Assembly (NCBI RefSeq): GCF_002086275.1
Contig: NZ_MVHT01000016.1
Coordinates: 1 to 64,000 of the forward strand
Origin: Mycobacterium intermedium
GTDB lineage: Bacteria; Actinomycetota; Actinomycetes; Mycobacteriales; Mycobacteriaceae
Reading direction: 5' to 3'
DNA: 64,000 nt
Part shown: in pieces, positions 44,390-52,859 of the stretch
How the letters are laid out: every line of letters starts with the position of its first letter
Position numbering within the stretch: the stretch's first letter is position 1
Notes under the pieces: model-generated
The model's input: the letters and a program-made list of their open reading frames with translations, nothing else
Database searches by the model: none
Told to the model about the DNA's origin: nothing
Program-made: the position numbers and the translations under genes

Positions 44390-46015
44390 TCAACGAGCTG
44401 GGTGAGCGGCCGGGTGCACGGCGGGCTTTTTGGGCAGGAACCACGCCGGAACGAGCGTCGCCACCATCAACACGACCGCCACCAGCAGCACCGCCGCGTA
44501 TGCGTGCGACAGGTCGTTCAGCAGGGCGGTCCCGAAGTCGGCGGCGCGTGCCGGTGCGGGTAGCGCCGACGGGTCGACGGGCACGCCGCGGCGGGCGGCG
44601 TCCTTCTCGAGTAGCGCAACCTTGTTGGCAATGGTGATGTTCTCGCTGCGGTCGAACTGATTGGTGAGCAACACCGACATCAGCGCCGTGCCCACCGAGC
44701 CGCCCACCTGTTGGTTGACGCTGATCAGAGTGGAGCCACGGGCAATCTCATGCGGCGTCAGCGTCTGCACCGCGGCGCCGGAGAGCGGCATCATGGTGCA
44801 ACCCATGCCCAACCCCATCAGCGCCAGGCCGGTCACCAACAGCGGGAAGTAGCCTGCCTGTTTGGCGACGCCGAAGGTGAAGGCGGCCAGGCCCAGGGTG
44901 ATCAGGCTCAGGCCGAACAGCACGCTCTTTCCCGGGCCCCGCCGGTCCATGAAGGCTCCGGCAAACGGCATGGTCAGCATGGCGCCGACCCCTTGTGGGG
45001 CCAGGTGAATTCCCGATTGCATCGGGGTCTGGTGCAGTACCTGTTGCAGATAGCTCGGCATCAGCAGGCCCGTGCCGAAGAACGCGACGGCAAACACCAG
45101 CATTGTCACGCTGGCTTGGGTGAACACTCGGTTGCGAAACAGCCGCACGTCGATCAGCGGATGGTCGGCTCGATGCAACGCGTGCATGACGAACGTCACG
45201 ATCAACACCACGCCGACGCTTATCGGTATCAACACTTTGACGTCGGCGACCGTGCCGCGGCCGGGGATGGATGAGACCCCGAACAACAGCATCGCCAGGC
45301 CGGGCGACAACAGCATCACACCGACGGCGTCGAACGTTTCGGATGGTGTCGGGCGATCTTTCGGGAAAACCACTGCCGCGAGGACGAACGCGAGCAATCC
45401 GATGGGCAGGTTGACCAGAAAGATCCAATGCCAACTGAATTCGCTGACCAACCAGCCGCCCAGGATCGGTCCGAAAATGGGGGCGAGCAGCATCGGGATG
45501 CCGAATATCGCCATCAGGCGACCCAGCCGCGCCGGCCCCGCTGCGCGGGTGAGGATCATGAACCCCAGCGGCATCAACATGCCGCCACCGATTCCCTGGA
45601 CCACCCGGAATGCGATGAGCAGCAATATGTTTGGCGCCGTCGCGCAGAGCACCGAGGCGAGTGCGAAGGCAAGCACCGAGCCCATCCAGAGGCGCTTGGT
45701 GCCGAATCGGTCGGCGGCCCAACCTGTCACCGGGATCACGGTGGTCAGAGCGAGCGTGTAACCGGTCATCGTCCAACCGACAACGGCCTGGGTCGATTCG
45801 AACTCGACGATGAACGTGCGCTGCGCGACGCTGACGACGGTGACGTCCAGGATCGTCATTATCGATGCCAGCACGACGACCCCGGCGACCCGCAACGTCC
45901 CGGCGTCGAGCTTGCTGGGATAGACGTGTTCGCCGGGGTGGGGCTGCCCCGGCTTGGTGGGCAGCGCGACATCTGCCGGTACGGAACTCGCCTTGTCCAT
46001 GGCGTTCCATAGCAT
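44390..46015 (-). CDS. emrB: DHA2-type drug efflux transporter EmrB
   Basis: A 541-residue major-facilitator transporter with about 14 membrane helices (Rv0783c equivalent). Motif C-like and DHA2 features include VVGWTMTGYTLALTTVIPVTGWAADRFG (motif A), LIAFRVVQGIGGGMLMPLG, and FGIPMLLAPIFGPILGGWLVSEFSWHWIFLVNLPIG (motif C). It exports hydrophobic compounds in exchange for protons. The N-terminal ~35 residues and the C-terminal Pro/His tail are cytoplasmic. ATG 46015 is used; ATG 46000 (MDKASS) is a reasonable alternative. Confidence 0.93.
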   Translation of the reverse strand: MLWNAMDKASSVPADVALPTKPGQPHPGEHVYPSKLDAGTLRVAGVVVLASIMTILDVTVVSVAQRTFIVEFESTQAVVGWTMTGYTLALTTVIPVTGWAADRFGTKRLWMGSVLAFALASVLCATAPNILLLIAFRVVQGIGGGMLMPLGFMILTRAAGPARLGRLMAIFGIPMLLAPIFGPILGGWLVSEFSWHWIFLVNLPIGLLAFVLAAVVFPKDRPTPSETFDAVGVMLLSPGLAMLLFGVSSIPGRGTVADVKVLIPISVGVVLIVTFVMHALHRADHPLIDVRLFRNRVFTQASVTMLVFAVAFFGTGLLMPSYLQQVLHQTPMQSGIHLAPQGVGAMLTMPFAGAFMDRRGPGKSVLFGLSLITLGLAAFTFGVAKQAGYFPLLVTGLALMGLGMGCTMMPLSGAAVQTLTPHEIARGSTLISVNQQVGGSVGTALMSVLLTNQFDRSENITIANKVALLEKDAARRGVPVDPSALPAPARAADFGTALLNDLSHAYAAVLLVAVVLMVATLVPAWFLPKKPAVHPAAHPAR

Positions 46016-46130
46016 ATCTATGCGGATGACCGGACCTTGGTTGAACCCCGTGATTCGGCCAATCGCGAAATACTTCTGACGTCCGCGTGTACTTCACCGT
46101 CCGTAAACCTGGCATCGGCAAACTGCAAGC

Positions 46131-46835
46131 GTGTCTGGAAAGTTGATCGTCTCGGTCTCGGGGATCTGCGAACGCACCCTGGGTGATGTCGAGGCATTCT
46201 GCGGGCAAATGGACGCCCGCTCGGTACCGGTCTCATTGCTGGTGGCCCCGCGCGTGGGCACCGGCTACCGACTCGATCGTGACCCGCGCACCGTTGAGTG
46301 GCTCACGGCACGACGCGCCGGTGGTGACGCGCTGGTGTTGCACGGCTACGACGAGGCCGCCACCAAGCGGCGCCGCGGTGAGTTTGCGACGCTGGCCGCA
46401 CATGAGGCAAACCTGCGATTGATGGCCGCTGACCGGGTGCTCGAGCACCTCGGACTACGTACCCGGCTATTCGCCGCACCGGGCTGGCTGGTCTCGCCCG
46501 GGGTGGTCAAAGCGCTGCCCCGCAATGGCTTCCGGCTGCTGGCCGACTATCACGGAATTACCGATCTGGTACGCAACGAGACCGTACGCGCTCGGGTGTT
46601 GGGTATCGGCGAAGGTTTTCTGGCCGAACCGTGGTGGTGTCGAATGGTGGTGATGTCGGCCGAGCGCATCGCCCGGCGCGGCGGCATCGTCCGGGTCGCG
46701 GTCGCCGCGCGGCATTTGCGCAAGCCCGGTCCGTTGCAGGCGATGCTGGACGCCGTCGACCTGGCGCTCATGCACTCGTGCGCGCCCACCGTGTACCAAT
46801 GGCGGTCCGACAAGGCCATGCCTGACGCCGCGTAG
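46131..46835 (+). CDS. Polysaccharide-deacetylase-like protein (Rv0784-like)
   Basis: A 234-residue protein resembling DUF2334/NodB-fold deacetylases: KLIVSVSGICERTLGDVEAFCGQMDARSVPVSLLVAP, then DALVLHGYDEA, and FAAPGWLVSPGVVKALPRNGFRLLADYHG. The Asp/His positions that hold metal in NodB enzymes are only partly evident, so activity is uncertain. It is divergent from emrB, begins at GTG 46131, and is followed 33 bases later by the FAD dehydrogenase gene. Confidence 0.75.
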   Translation: MSGKLIVSVSGICERTLGDVEAFCGQMDARSVPVSLLVAPRVGTGYRLDRDPRTVEWLTARRAGGDALVLHGYDEAATKRRRGEFATLAAHEANLRLMAADRVLEHLGLRTRLFAAPGWLVSPGVVKALPRNGFRLLADYHGITDLVRNETVRARVLGIGEGFLAEPWWCRMVVMSAERIARRGGIVRVAVAARHLRKPGPLQAMLDAVDLALMHSCAPTVYQWRSDKAMPDAA

Positions 46836-46868
46836 TACCCCGGTGGGGTGGTACTACCCTCTACCACC

Positions 46869-48542
46869 ATGAGTGACTCTCCGGCGGTTTCAGAGGGGTT
46901 CACCGCTGACGCGATCATCGTCGGGGCCGGACTGGCAGGGTTGGTGGCCGCCTGTGAACTGGCGGACCGCGGCCTGCATGTTTTGATCCTGGACCAGGAG
47001 AACAGCGCCAATCTGGGTGGGCAGGCGTATTGGTCGTTCGGCGGCCTGTTCTTCGTGAACAGCCCCGAGCAGCGTCGGCTCGGCATCCGCGACAGCCATG
47101 AACTCGCGTTGCAGGACTGGCTGGGCACCGCGGCCTTCGATCGGCCGGAGGACTACTGGCCGGAGCAGTGGGCCCATGCCTATGTCGACTTCGCGGCGGG
47201 GGAGAAGCGCAGCTGGCTGCGCGAACACGGGCTGAAGCTCTTTCCGCTGGTGGGTTGGGCCGAGCGCGGCGGCTACGACGCTCAGGGGCACGGCAACTCC
47301 GTGCCGCGCTTCCACATCACGTGGGGTACCGGGCCGGCCCTGGTGGAGATATTCGCCCGTCAGCTGCGCGACCGTCCGACCGTGCGGTTCGCGCACCGGC
47401 ACCAGGTCGACAAGTTGATCGTCGAACGTGATGCCGTGACGGGCGTGCGGGGCACGATCCTGGAGCCCTCCGCAGCACCGCGGGGTGTGCCGTCATCGCG
47501 ACAGGCGGTGGGAAAATTCGAGTTTCGCGCCTCCGCGGTCATCATCACCAGCGGCGGCATCGGCGGCAATCACGATTTGGTCCGCAAGAATTGGCCTCGA
47601 CGGATGGGGCGTGTCCCTAAACAACTGCTCAGCGGTGTGCCGGCGCACGTGGACGGCAGGATGATCGGCATCGCGCAGAAAGCCGGTGCGCGGGTGATCA
47701 ATCCGGACCGGATGTGGCACTACACCGAGGGCATCACCAACTACGATCCGATCTGGCCCAGCCACGGAATCCGCATCATTCCCGGTCCGTCGCCGCTGTG
47801 GCTGGACGCCTCGGGCCATCGGCTGCCGGTTCCGTTGTATCCGGGGTTCGACACGCTTGGCACGTTGGAGTACATCACCCAATCCGGTTACGACTACACC
47901 TGGTTCATCCTGAACCAAAGGATCATTGAGAAGGAGTTCGCCCTGTCGGGTCAGGAGCAGAATCCCGACCTGACGGGTGCGAGTGCACGAAAGCTGTTGC
48001 GCGCCCGGGTGGGCCAAGGGGCACCAGGGCCGGTGCAGGCTTTCATCGACCAGGGTGTGGACTTCGTCAGCGCGAACTCGTTGGCCGAGTTGGTGGATCG
48101 GATGAACGAGCTGCCCGATGTGGAGCCGTTGGACTACGACACGGTCGAAGCCGCCGTGCAAGCCCGCGACCGCGAGGTGGTGAACAAATACACCAAGGAC
48201 GGTCAGATCACCGCAATCCGCGCCGCGCGAGGCTATTTGGGTGATCGGCTGGGGCGGGTGGTGGCCCCGCACCCCCTGCTGGATCCCAAGGCGGGACCGC
48301 TGATCGCCGTCAAGTTGCACATCCTGACGCGAAAGACGTTGGGCGGCATCGAAACCGACTTGGATTCCCGGGTGCTCAAGGGCGACGGCACGCCGATCAC
48401 CGGGTTGTACGCCGCCGGCGAGGTGGCGGGCTTCGGTGGCGGCGGCGTGCATGGCTACCGCGCTCTGGAGGGCACCTTCCTGGGCGGCTGCATCTTCTCG
48501 GGTCGGGCCGCCGGTCGCGGCGCCGCCGACGACATCACCTAA
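46869..48542 (+). CDS. FAD-binding dehydrogenase, KstD-like (Rv0785-like)
   Basis: A 557-residue flavoprotein. The N-terminal FAD loop is ADAIIVGAGLAGLVAACELADRGLHVLILDQEN; ASAVIITSGGIGGNHDLVRKNWP, and the C-terminal TGLYAAGEVAGFGGGGVHGYRALEGTFLGGCIFSGRAAG complete the fumarate reductase/3-ketosteroid-delta1-dehydrogenase pattern. It may desaturate a ring or acyl substrate; activity on steroids is not established. The ATG at 46869 is preferred to a start at 46848; TACCCT lies about a dozen bases before it, so the message could be leaderless. Confidence 0.86.
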   Translation: MSDSPAVSEGFTADAIIVGAGLAGLVAACELADRGLHVLILDQENSANLGGQAYWSFGGLFFVNSPEQRRLGIRDSHELALQDWLGTAAFDRPEDYWPEQWAHAYVDFAAGEKRSWLREHGLKLFPLVGWAERGGYDAQGHGNSVPRFHITWGTGPALVEIFARQLRDRPTVRFAHRHQVDKLIVERDAVTGVRGTILEPSAAPRGVPSSRQAVGKFEFRASAVIITSGGIGGNHDLVRKNWPRRMGRVPKQLLSGVPAHVDGRMIGIAQKAGARVINPDRMWHYTEGITNYDPIWPSHGIRIIPGPSPLWLDASGHRLPVPLYPGFDTLGTLEYITQSGYDYTWFILNQRIIEKEFALSGQEQNPDLTGASARKLLRARVGQGAPGPVQAFIDQGVDFVSANSLAELVDRMNELPDVEPLDYDTVEAAVQARDREVVNKYTKDGQITAIRAARGYLGDRLGRVVAPHPLLDPKAGPLIAVKLHILTRKTLGGIETDLDSRVLKGDGTPITGLYAAGEVAGFGGGGVHGYRALEGTFLGGCIFSGRAAGRGAADDIT

Positions 48543-48550
48543 GTTCCTTC

Positions 48551-48610
48551 GCGAGCAGACGCAAACTCGTACGTTTCGACGCCGGATCGTACGAGTTTGC
48601 GTCTGCTCGC
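48551..48610. terminator. Inverted repeat copy 3, convergent gene ends
   Basis: The arms at 48551-48573 and 48588-48610 are perfectly complementary over 23 bp with a 14-base loop. They lie between the dehydrogenase (stop 48542) and a leftward metallo-hydrolase (stop 48613). Relative to copy 1 one stem pair is changed from T-A to C-G on both arms, keeping the stem intact. Confidence 0.8.
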
Positions 48611-48612
48611 CG

Positions 48613-49251
48613 TTAGAAGGTGACGCCGCTCTCCTCGGGGAGGACTTGGAAGTCGGTGCTGGTCATCTCGGTGAGGCGGCCGTAGTAGATGCCGCGCGCG
48701 TCCGGAGCGATGATCCCCTGGTGGATGGGCACCGCCCGCGCCGGTGCTACCGCGCGCAGATAGTCGACGGCCTCGGAGATCTTCATCCAGGGCGCCGCGG
48801 CCGGGGTGGCCAACACGTCCACCGGCTCGTTGGGGACGAACAGCGCGTCACCGGGATGCATCAGCCGGGCGGGATGGTCGCCATCACCCACCAGATACGA
48901 AATGTTCTCTATGACAGGGATTTCCGGGTGAATGACGGCGTGAACGCCGCCGACCGCGCGAACGGTCAGCGTCCCCACCGCAAACTCGTCGCCGACGTGG
49001 ACGGCCCGGCATGGCTCGCCCAGTTGCTCGGTGGTCTGTGGGTCCGCGTACAGCGCGGCACTTGGGTTGCTCTCAAGCAGCGCCGGTAACCGCGAAACGT
49101 CGACGTGATCGGGGTGCTGGTGGGTGATGAGAATCGCCGACAGGCCGGTAATTCCCTCGAAGCCGTGTGCAAATGACCCGGGGTCGAATAGCACTTTCGT
49201 TTCACCGAACTCGGCGAGAAGACAGGAATGCCCGAAATGCGTCAGTTGCAT
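48613..49251 (-). CDS. Metallo-beta-lactamase-fold hydrolase (Rv0786c-like)
   Basis: A 212-residue MBL-fold protein of the UlaG/YcdG-like type. Metal ligands: LTHFGHSCLLAEFG near the start, ILITHQHPDHVDVSR (HxHxDH), a His in IHPEIPVIENISYLV, an Asp in MHPGDALFVP, and a late His in VPIHQG. It probably hydrolyses an ester, lactone or phosphodiester; the substrate is unknown. It is divergent from, and its start lies close to, the exported Rv0787-like gene. Confidence 0.87.
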   Translation of the reverse strand: MQLTHFGHSCLLAEFGETKVLFDPGSFAHGFEGITGLSAILITHQHPDHVDVSRLPALLESNPSAALYADPQTTEQLGEPCRAVHVGDEFAVGTLTVRAVGGVHAVIHPEIPVIENISYLVGDGDHPARLMHPGDALFVPNEPVDVLATPAAAPWMKISEAVDYLRAVAPARAVPIHQGIIAPDARGIYYGRLTEMTSTDFQVLPEESGVTF

Positions 49252-49269
49252 GTCTACGATTGTGCCCTG

Positions 49270-49956
49270 ATGGTGGCCGTGCCGATGCGGGTGATGCTGG
49301 CGATAGTGCTAGTCGCCGGCAACTTGGCGATTGCCCTGGTAGTGGTGCCGCCGGCCTGGGCGGAACCCGAAACGTGCCCGCCGGTGTGCGATCAGATTCC
49401 GAACTCGGCGTGGATCGATCGGCGAGCGGTGCCCCTGGTCTCGGTCTACGGCTGGCCCGCGCCGGCCGGCGCGGCCGTATCGGCCCCGGGCACGACACCC
49501 CGATTCCGCTTTGAACAGGTGTGCGCGACCCCGTCGTTTCCGCAGGACAGTCGGATTTCGGCGGTCGCCGCCCGGGCCACGGCGGAGCGCCCGGAGGGGC
49601 AATGGCAGCTGCAGGCCCAGGTCATCCACTGGCGCGGTGACACGGCCCGCGGTGGAGCTGTCGCCGCGTCGGTGTTCGCTGCGGCCGTCGCCGCCGTCCG
49701 CGCCTGCCAATTGGGGTCACCGAACCAGTCGCCGTCGATCACCGACGACGAGCCCAACCGGATGGCGGCAGTGATCAGCGGCCCGACCATCATGCACACC
49801 TACCTCGTCGCCCACCCAGCGAGCAGCACCTTGAGCGAACTCACCCTGTGGGCGGCGTCGCCACCGAAGGTGGAATGGCCGGTGGTCTCGGATGCGGCCG
49901 TATTGGACGCCCTGACCGCCCCCTTGTGTGAGGCCTACATCGGTTCGTGCTCATGA
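49270..49956 (+). CDS. Exported protein, Rv0787-like
   Basis: The product (228 residues from ATG 49270, 223 from ATG 49285) begins with a signal peptide VMLAIVLVAGNLAIALVVVPPAWA and probable cleavage after AWA, leaving a mature Cys-containing protein (EPETCPPVC...CATPSF...RACQLG...LCEAYIGSC). Paired Cys fit a secreted disulfide-bonded domain. No catalytic motif is visible. The open frame extends upstream to 49228, overlapping the divergent hydrolase start, which is unlikely to be used. It holds the place of Rv0787, of unknown function. Confidence 0.72.
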   Translation: MVAVPMRVMLAIVLVAGNLAIALVVVPPAWAEPETCPPVCDQIPNSAWIDRRAVPLVSVYGWPAPAGAAVSAPGTTPRFRFEQVCATPSFPQDSRISAVAARATAERPEGQWQLQAQVIHWRGDTARGGAVAASVFAAAVAAVRACQLGSPNQSPSITDDEPNRMAAVISGPTIMHTYLVAHPASSTLSELTLWAASPPKVEWPVVSDAAVLDALTAPLCEAYIGSCS

Positions 49957-49972
49957 CGGCTGTGCCACAAAA

Positions 49973-49986
49973 TGCACTGCAGTGCA
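49973..49986. promoter_or_regulatory. 14-base perfect palindrome before LLM gene
   Basis: TGCACTGCAGTGCA is self-complementary over all 14 bases and lies about 35 bases before the start of the LLM oxidoreductase gene, in the short gap after the exported-protein gene. It is a candidate operator; no regulator is adjacent. Confidence 0.45.
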
Positions 49987-50020
49987 ATAGATTTAAGCGC
50001 TGCACCCGGAAGCCCGGCCC

Positions 50021-50773
50021 GTGGTGACTCTCGATGTCCTCTACAGCGCTGCCAGCTACTGCTGGCCGGAGTTGCGTGACAACGTCTTGCGTGCGGAAGC
50101 CGAAGGATTCGGGACCGCGTGGGTCTTCGATCACCTGTCCGGTGCGATGATGTCGAGCCCGCGCATGCTGGAGTGCTTTTCGCTGGCGGGCGCGCTGGCC
50201 GGGGTCACGTCGACCATCGGCATCGGGACGTTGGTCGTCAACGCGGCCAACCGCAGCGCGGGTGTGACGGTCAACGCCGTCGCGTCGCTGCAGGAGATCA
50301 GCGGTGGACGCTTCGTGTTCGGTCTCGGCGCGGGTTCTGGCCCCGGCAGTCCCTGGGCGCTGGAACACCGCCTGCTCAACATCCCGCTGCACGACTCCGT
50401 CCAAGCCCGCCACCAGCACCTCGTCGACGTGCTTGACTTGTGTGACACGCTGTGGGACCCGCTGCGCGAGGAGAAGTGGACCGGATTTCCGCTGCCGATT
50501 CCCCGTCCACCGGTACTTCTCGGGGTCAACGGCGTCGCACTGGCCAAAGTGGCCGGCGCGCGGTGTGACGGAGTCAACGTTCGGCTGGAGCATCCGCGGA
50601 TCGGCGAGATTTTCGAGGCGGCGCGGCACGCCCGGGCCGAGTCCGTCCGCGCCGATACGCCCCTTGACCTCAGCGCTTGGACGGCCCTTTGCGAAGAATC
50701 CCTCGATCCCGACGGGGACGTGCAGCGCCGACTCGCCGACGTCGGTGGTAACCGGTTGATTCTGGTGTCCTGA
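50021..50773 (+). CDS. LLM-class (luciferase-like, probably F420-dependent) oxidoreductase
   Basis: A 250-residue TIM-barrel protein of the bacterial luciferase family. Characteristic parts: ELRDNVLRAEAEGFGTAWVFDHLSG, AGVTSTIGIGTLVVNAANRSAGVTVNAVASLQEISGGRFVFGLGAGSGPG, and PRPPVLLGVNGVALAKVAGARCDGVNV. Mycobacterial members commonly use coenzyme F420. It is somewhat short for the family. It starts at GTG 50021 (a second GTG follows directly). It precedes purS by 101 bases and may be a separate unit because a leader hairpin intervenes. Confidence 0.82.
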   Translation: MVTLDVLYSAASYCWPELRDNVLRAEAEGFGTAWVFDHLSGAMMSSPRMLECFSLAGALAGVTSTIGIGTLVVNAANRSAGVTVNAVASLQEISGGRFVFGLGAGSGPGSPWALEHRLLNIPLHDSVQARHQHLVDVLDLCDTLWDPLREEKWTGFPLPIPRPPVLLGVNGVALAKVAGARCDGVNVRLEHPRIGEIFEAARHARAESVRADTPLDLSAWTALCEESLDPDGDVQRRLADVGGNRLILVS

Positions 50774-50801
50774 CCCCGCGCCGGTAGAGTTGGCGAGAAC
50801 C

Positions 50802-50849
50802 CTTTGCCCATCGCTTTGAGCGCGTCCTGGCGCATGCCGCTGGGCAAAG
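50802..50849 (+). promoter_or_regulatory. purS leader hairpin
   Basis: CTTTGCCCA (50802-50810) pairs perfectly with TGGGCAAAG (50841-50849). TAGAGT at 50785-50790 could be a -10 box, and GAGGAGG follows before the purS GTG. A stable stem between promoter and ribosome site suggests post-transcriptional control of purSQ, though an ordinary terminator of the upstream gene is also possible. Confidence 0.45.
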
Positions 50850-50874
50850 TGATCAGAACTGAGGAGGAGCGCCG

Positions 50875-51114
50875 GTGGCCCGGGTGGTCGTGCATGTGAT
50901 GCCCAAGGCGGAGATTCTCGACCCGCAGGGTCAGGCGATAGTCGGTGCCCTGGGCCGCCTCGGGCACACCGGAATATCAGATGTCCGTCAGGGCAAGCGG
51001 TTTGAGCTCGAGGTCGACGACACCGTGGATGACGCGACGCTCGCCGAAATTGCGGAATCATTGCTGGCGAACACGGTAATCGAAGACTGGACCATTAGCC
51101 GGGACGAACAGTGA
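50875..51114 (+). CDS. purS: FGAM synthetase subunit PurS
   Basis: A 79-residue subunit of the three-part formylglycinamidine ribonucleotide synthetase (PurS-PurQ-PurL). It shows [42 protein letters not shown] and a C-terminal [12 protein letters not shown], the whole-family pattern. GAGGAGG lies about seven bases before the GTG start. The stop overlaps purQ by four bases. purL is not in this window. Confidence 0.95.
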   Translation: MARVVVHVMPKAEILDPQGQAIVGALGRLGHTGISDVRQGKRFELEVDDTVDDATLAEIAESLLANTVIEDWTISRDEQ

Positions 51115-51785
51115 CAGTACGAATCGGAATCATTACCTTCCCGGGCACGCTCGACGATGTGGACGCCGCGCGCGCCGCACGCCGAGTGGGTGCCGAGGCC
51201 GTGAGCCTGTGGCACGCCGACGCCGACCTGAAGAACGTCGACGCCGTGGTGGTGCCCGGAGGGTTTTCCTACGGCGACTACCTGCGGGCGGGGGCGATCG
51301 CCAGATTCGCCCCAGTGATGGGCGAAGTGGTGGCCGCCGCCGGACGCGGGATGCCGGTATTGGGGATTTGCAATGGGTTTCAGGTGTTGTGTGAGGCCGG
51401 TCTGCTGCCTGGAGCGTTGACCCGCAATGTGGGCTTGCACTTTGTCTGCCGCGACGTATGGCTGCGCGTCGCGTCGACTTCGACGGCTTGGACGTCGCGG
51501 TTCGAAGCCGACGCGGAACTGCTGATTCCGCTGAAGTCGGGTGAGGGGCGTTACGTGGCGCCGCGCGAGGTGCTCGACGCGCTGGAAGGCGAGGGGCGAG
51601 TGGTGTTTCGCTACACCGACAACCTCAACGGATCGCTGAACGACATCGCCGGTATCAGTTCGGCCAACGGCCGCGTCGTCGGCCTGATGCCCCATCCCGA
51701 ACACGCCATCGAGGCCTTGACCGGCCCATCTGATGACGGGTTGGGCTTGTTCTATTCGGCGCTCGACGCCGTCTTGAGCGTCTAA
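51111..51785 (+). CDS. purQ: FGAM synthetase glutaminase subunit PurQ
   Basis: A 224-residue class I glutamine amidotransferase, same length as in M. tuberculosis. The nucleophile elbow is [13 protein letters not shown]; the His and Glu of the triad are in [11 protein letters not shown]. The N terminus [25 protein letters not shown] and [17 protein letters not shown] are family signatures. It supplies ammonia to PurL within the complex formed with PurS. It starts within the purS stop (ATGA-type overlap). Confidence 0.96.
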   Translation: MTVRIGIITFPGTLDDVDAARAARRVGAEAVSLWHADADLKNVDAVVVPGGFSYGDYLRAGAIARFAPVMGEVVAAAGRGMPVLGICNGFQVLCEAGLLPGALTRNVGLHFVCRDVWLRVASTSTAWTSRFEADAELLIPLKSGEGRYVAPREVLDALEGEGRVVFRYTDNLNGSLNDIAGISSANGRVVGLMPHPEHAIEALTGPSDDGLGLFYSALDAVLSV

Positions 51786-51879
51786 GACCGGCAAGGCCGA
51801 AGTTTTCTCGGCCGCTCGCGCGGAAAATCCTGCGGCGTTCTGCAACTCGTCGTCCATGCCGTCGAGTCGCCTCATCGCC

Positions 51880-52686
51880 TCACCCCAGGATCGGGAACCG
51901 GCGCTGCCGGGAAAGTCGGTCGAGGGCGGACTGCATCACCGAACGGACGTGCGCATCGACCTCATCGATGTCGGGATCCGCACCGAATTGCGCGGCGACA
52001 TCGATAGGCTCGAGTACCTCGGTGACGACCTTGGAAGGCAGCGGCACGTTCGGCGGGAAGAACACGCTCAGTCCGAACGGGAAGCCGAAGCTGACCGGCA
52101 GAATGTCCGACCGCAGCTTGTTCAAACCCAATTTGCCGGCCAGCCAATTGCCGCGGGTCAAGAACAGCTGAGTCTCTTGAGCGCCGATGGATACCGTCGG
52201 CACGATCGGCACGCCGGCTTCCACGGCGGTGCGAACGTAGCCGGTGCGCCCGTTGAAGTCGATCCTGTTTGCAGCGAACGTGGGCCGGTACGCGTCGTAG
52301 TCACCACCGGGGAACACGATCACCACGGCATCGGAGTGCAACGCTGCGGCCGCGTTTTCCCGGCTCGCTTCGATCACACCGAGTCGGCGCAGCCATCCCT
52401 CCGTCGGGCCCAGGAACAGGCCGTAATGGCCCAGGGTGTAGACGGGGCGGACGTAACCGAAGGTGTCATAGAAGGCCGGTGAGAAGACGAAGGCGTCCGG
52501 GGTGAACATCCCGCCGGAGTGGTTGGACACCACCAGCGCTCCGCCGGCGGCGGGAACGTTGCCGACATTGTGGACTTCGGCCCGGAAATACCGTTTGACC
52601 AGGGGTCCGAACGCGTCCATGACTTGTTTGGTGAACGCCGGATCCCACTTGGCGACTTCGTGGTTGTCGATCGTGCCGTCGTTCAT
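51880..52686 (-). CDS. Lysophospholipid acyltransferase-family protein
   Basis: A 268-residue PlsC-type acyltransferase. Motif I is VVSNHSGGMFTPDAFV, in which the spacing from His to Asp is longer than the textbook HX4D; motif III is VIVFPGGDYDAYRP; and AVEAGVPIVPTVSIGAQET resembles motif IV. It would transfer an acyl group from acyl-CoA or acyl-ACP to a lysophospholipid or related acceptor at the membrane. The ATG at 52686 follows GGGGGGCAGC. TATTG-ACATA-CAATA (52743-52757) upstream is an operator-like repeat in an A+T-rich promoter. A PlsC fold is likely; the acceptor is unknown. Confidence 0.8.
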   Translation of the reverse strand: MNDGTIDNHEVAKWDPAFTKQVMDAFGPLVKRYFRAEVHNVGNVPAAGGALVVSNHSGGMFTPDAFVFSPAFYDTFGYVRPVYTLGHYGLFLGPTEGWLRRLGVIEASRENAAAALHSDAVVIVFPGGDYDAYRPTFAANRIDFNGRTGYVRTAVEAGVPIVPTVSIGAQETQLFLTRGNWLAGKLGLNKLRSDILPVSFGFPFGLSVFFPPNVPLPSKVVTEVLEPIDVAAQFGADPDIDEVDAHVRSVMQSALDRLSRQRRFPILG

Positions 52687-52742
52687 GCTGCCCCCCGGCT
52701 GTCTGCCTGTCATAGATCGCCGGCCGTATGGGCTCGGCGTCA

Positions 52743-52757
52743 TATTGACATACAATA
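52743..52757. promoter_or_regulatory. 5-5-5 inverted repeat in acyltransferase promoter
   Basis: TATTG-ACATA-CAATA lies 57-71 bases upstream of the acyltransferase start, in the A+T-rich part of an otherwise G+C-rich gap. It may be a regulator site or contain a -10/-35 element. Confidence 0.35.
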
Positions 52758-52818
52758 CTCTCTCTTTAGGAGAATGGCATATCCGCTGGCGCGTTGGATT
52801 CGCGAGCCGTAGTGATGA

Positions 52819-52849
52819 CCGAAAAGGTGCTAGGCACCGGGGCTTTCGG
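52819..52849 (-). terminator. Hairpin after YbjN-like gene
   Basis: CCGAAA (52819-52824) pairs with TTTCGG (52844-52849) and inside it GGTGC (52826-52830) pairs with GCACC (52834-52838). The structure lies just past the stop of the leftward YbjN-like gene, a good intrinsic terminator candidate. Confidence 0.55.
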
Positions 52850-52859
52850 GCTCGTCGGC

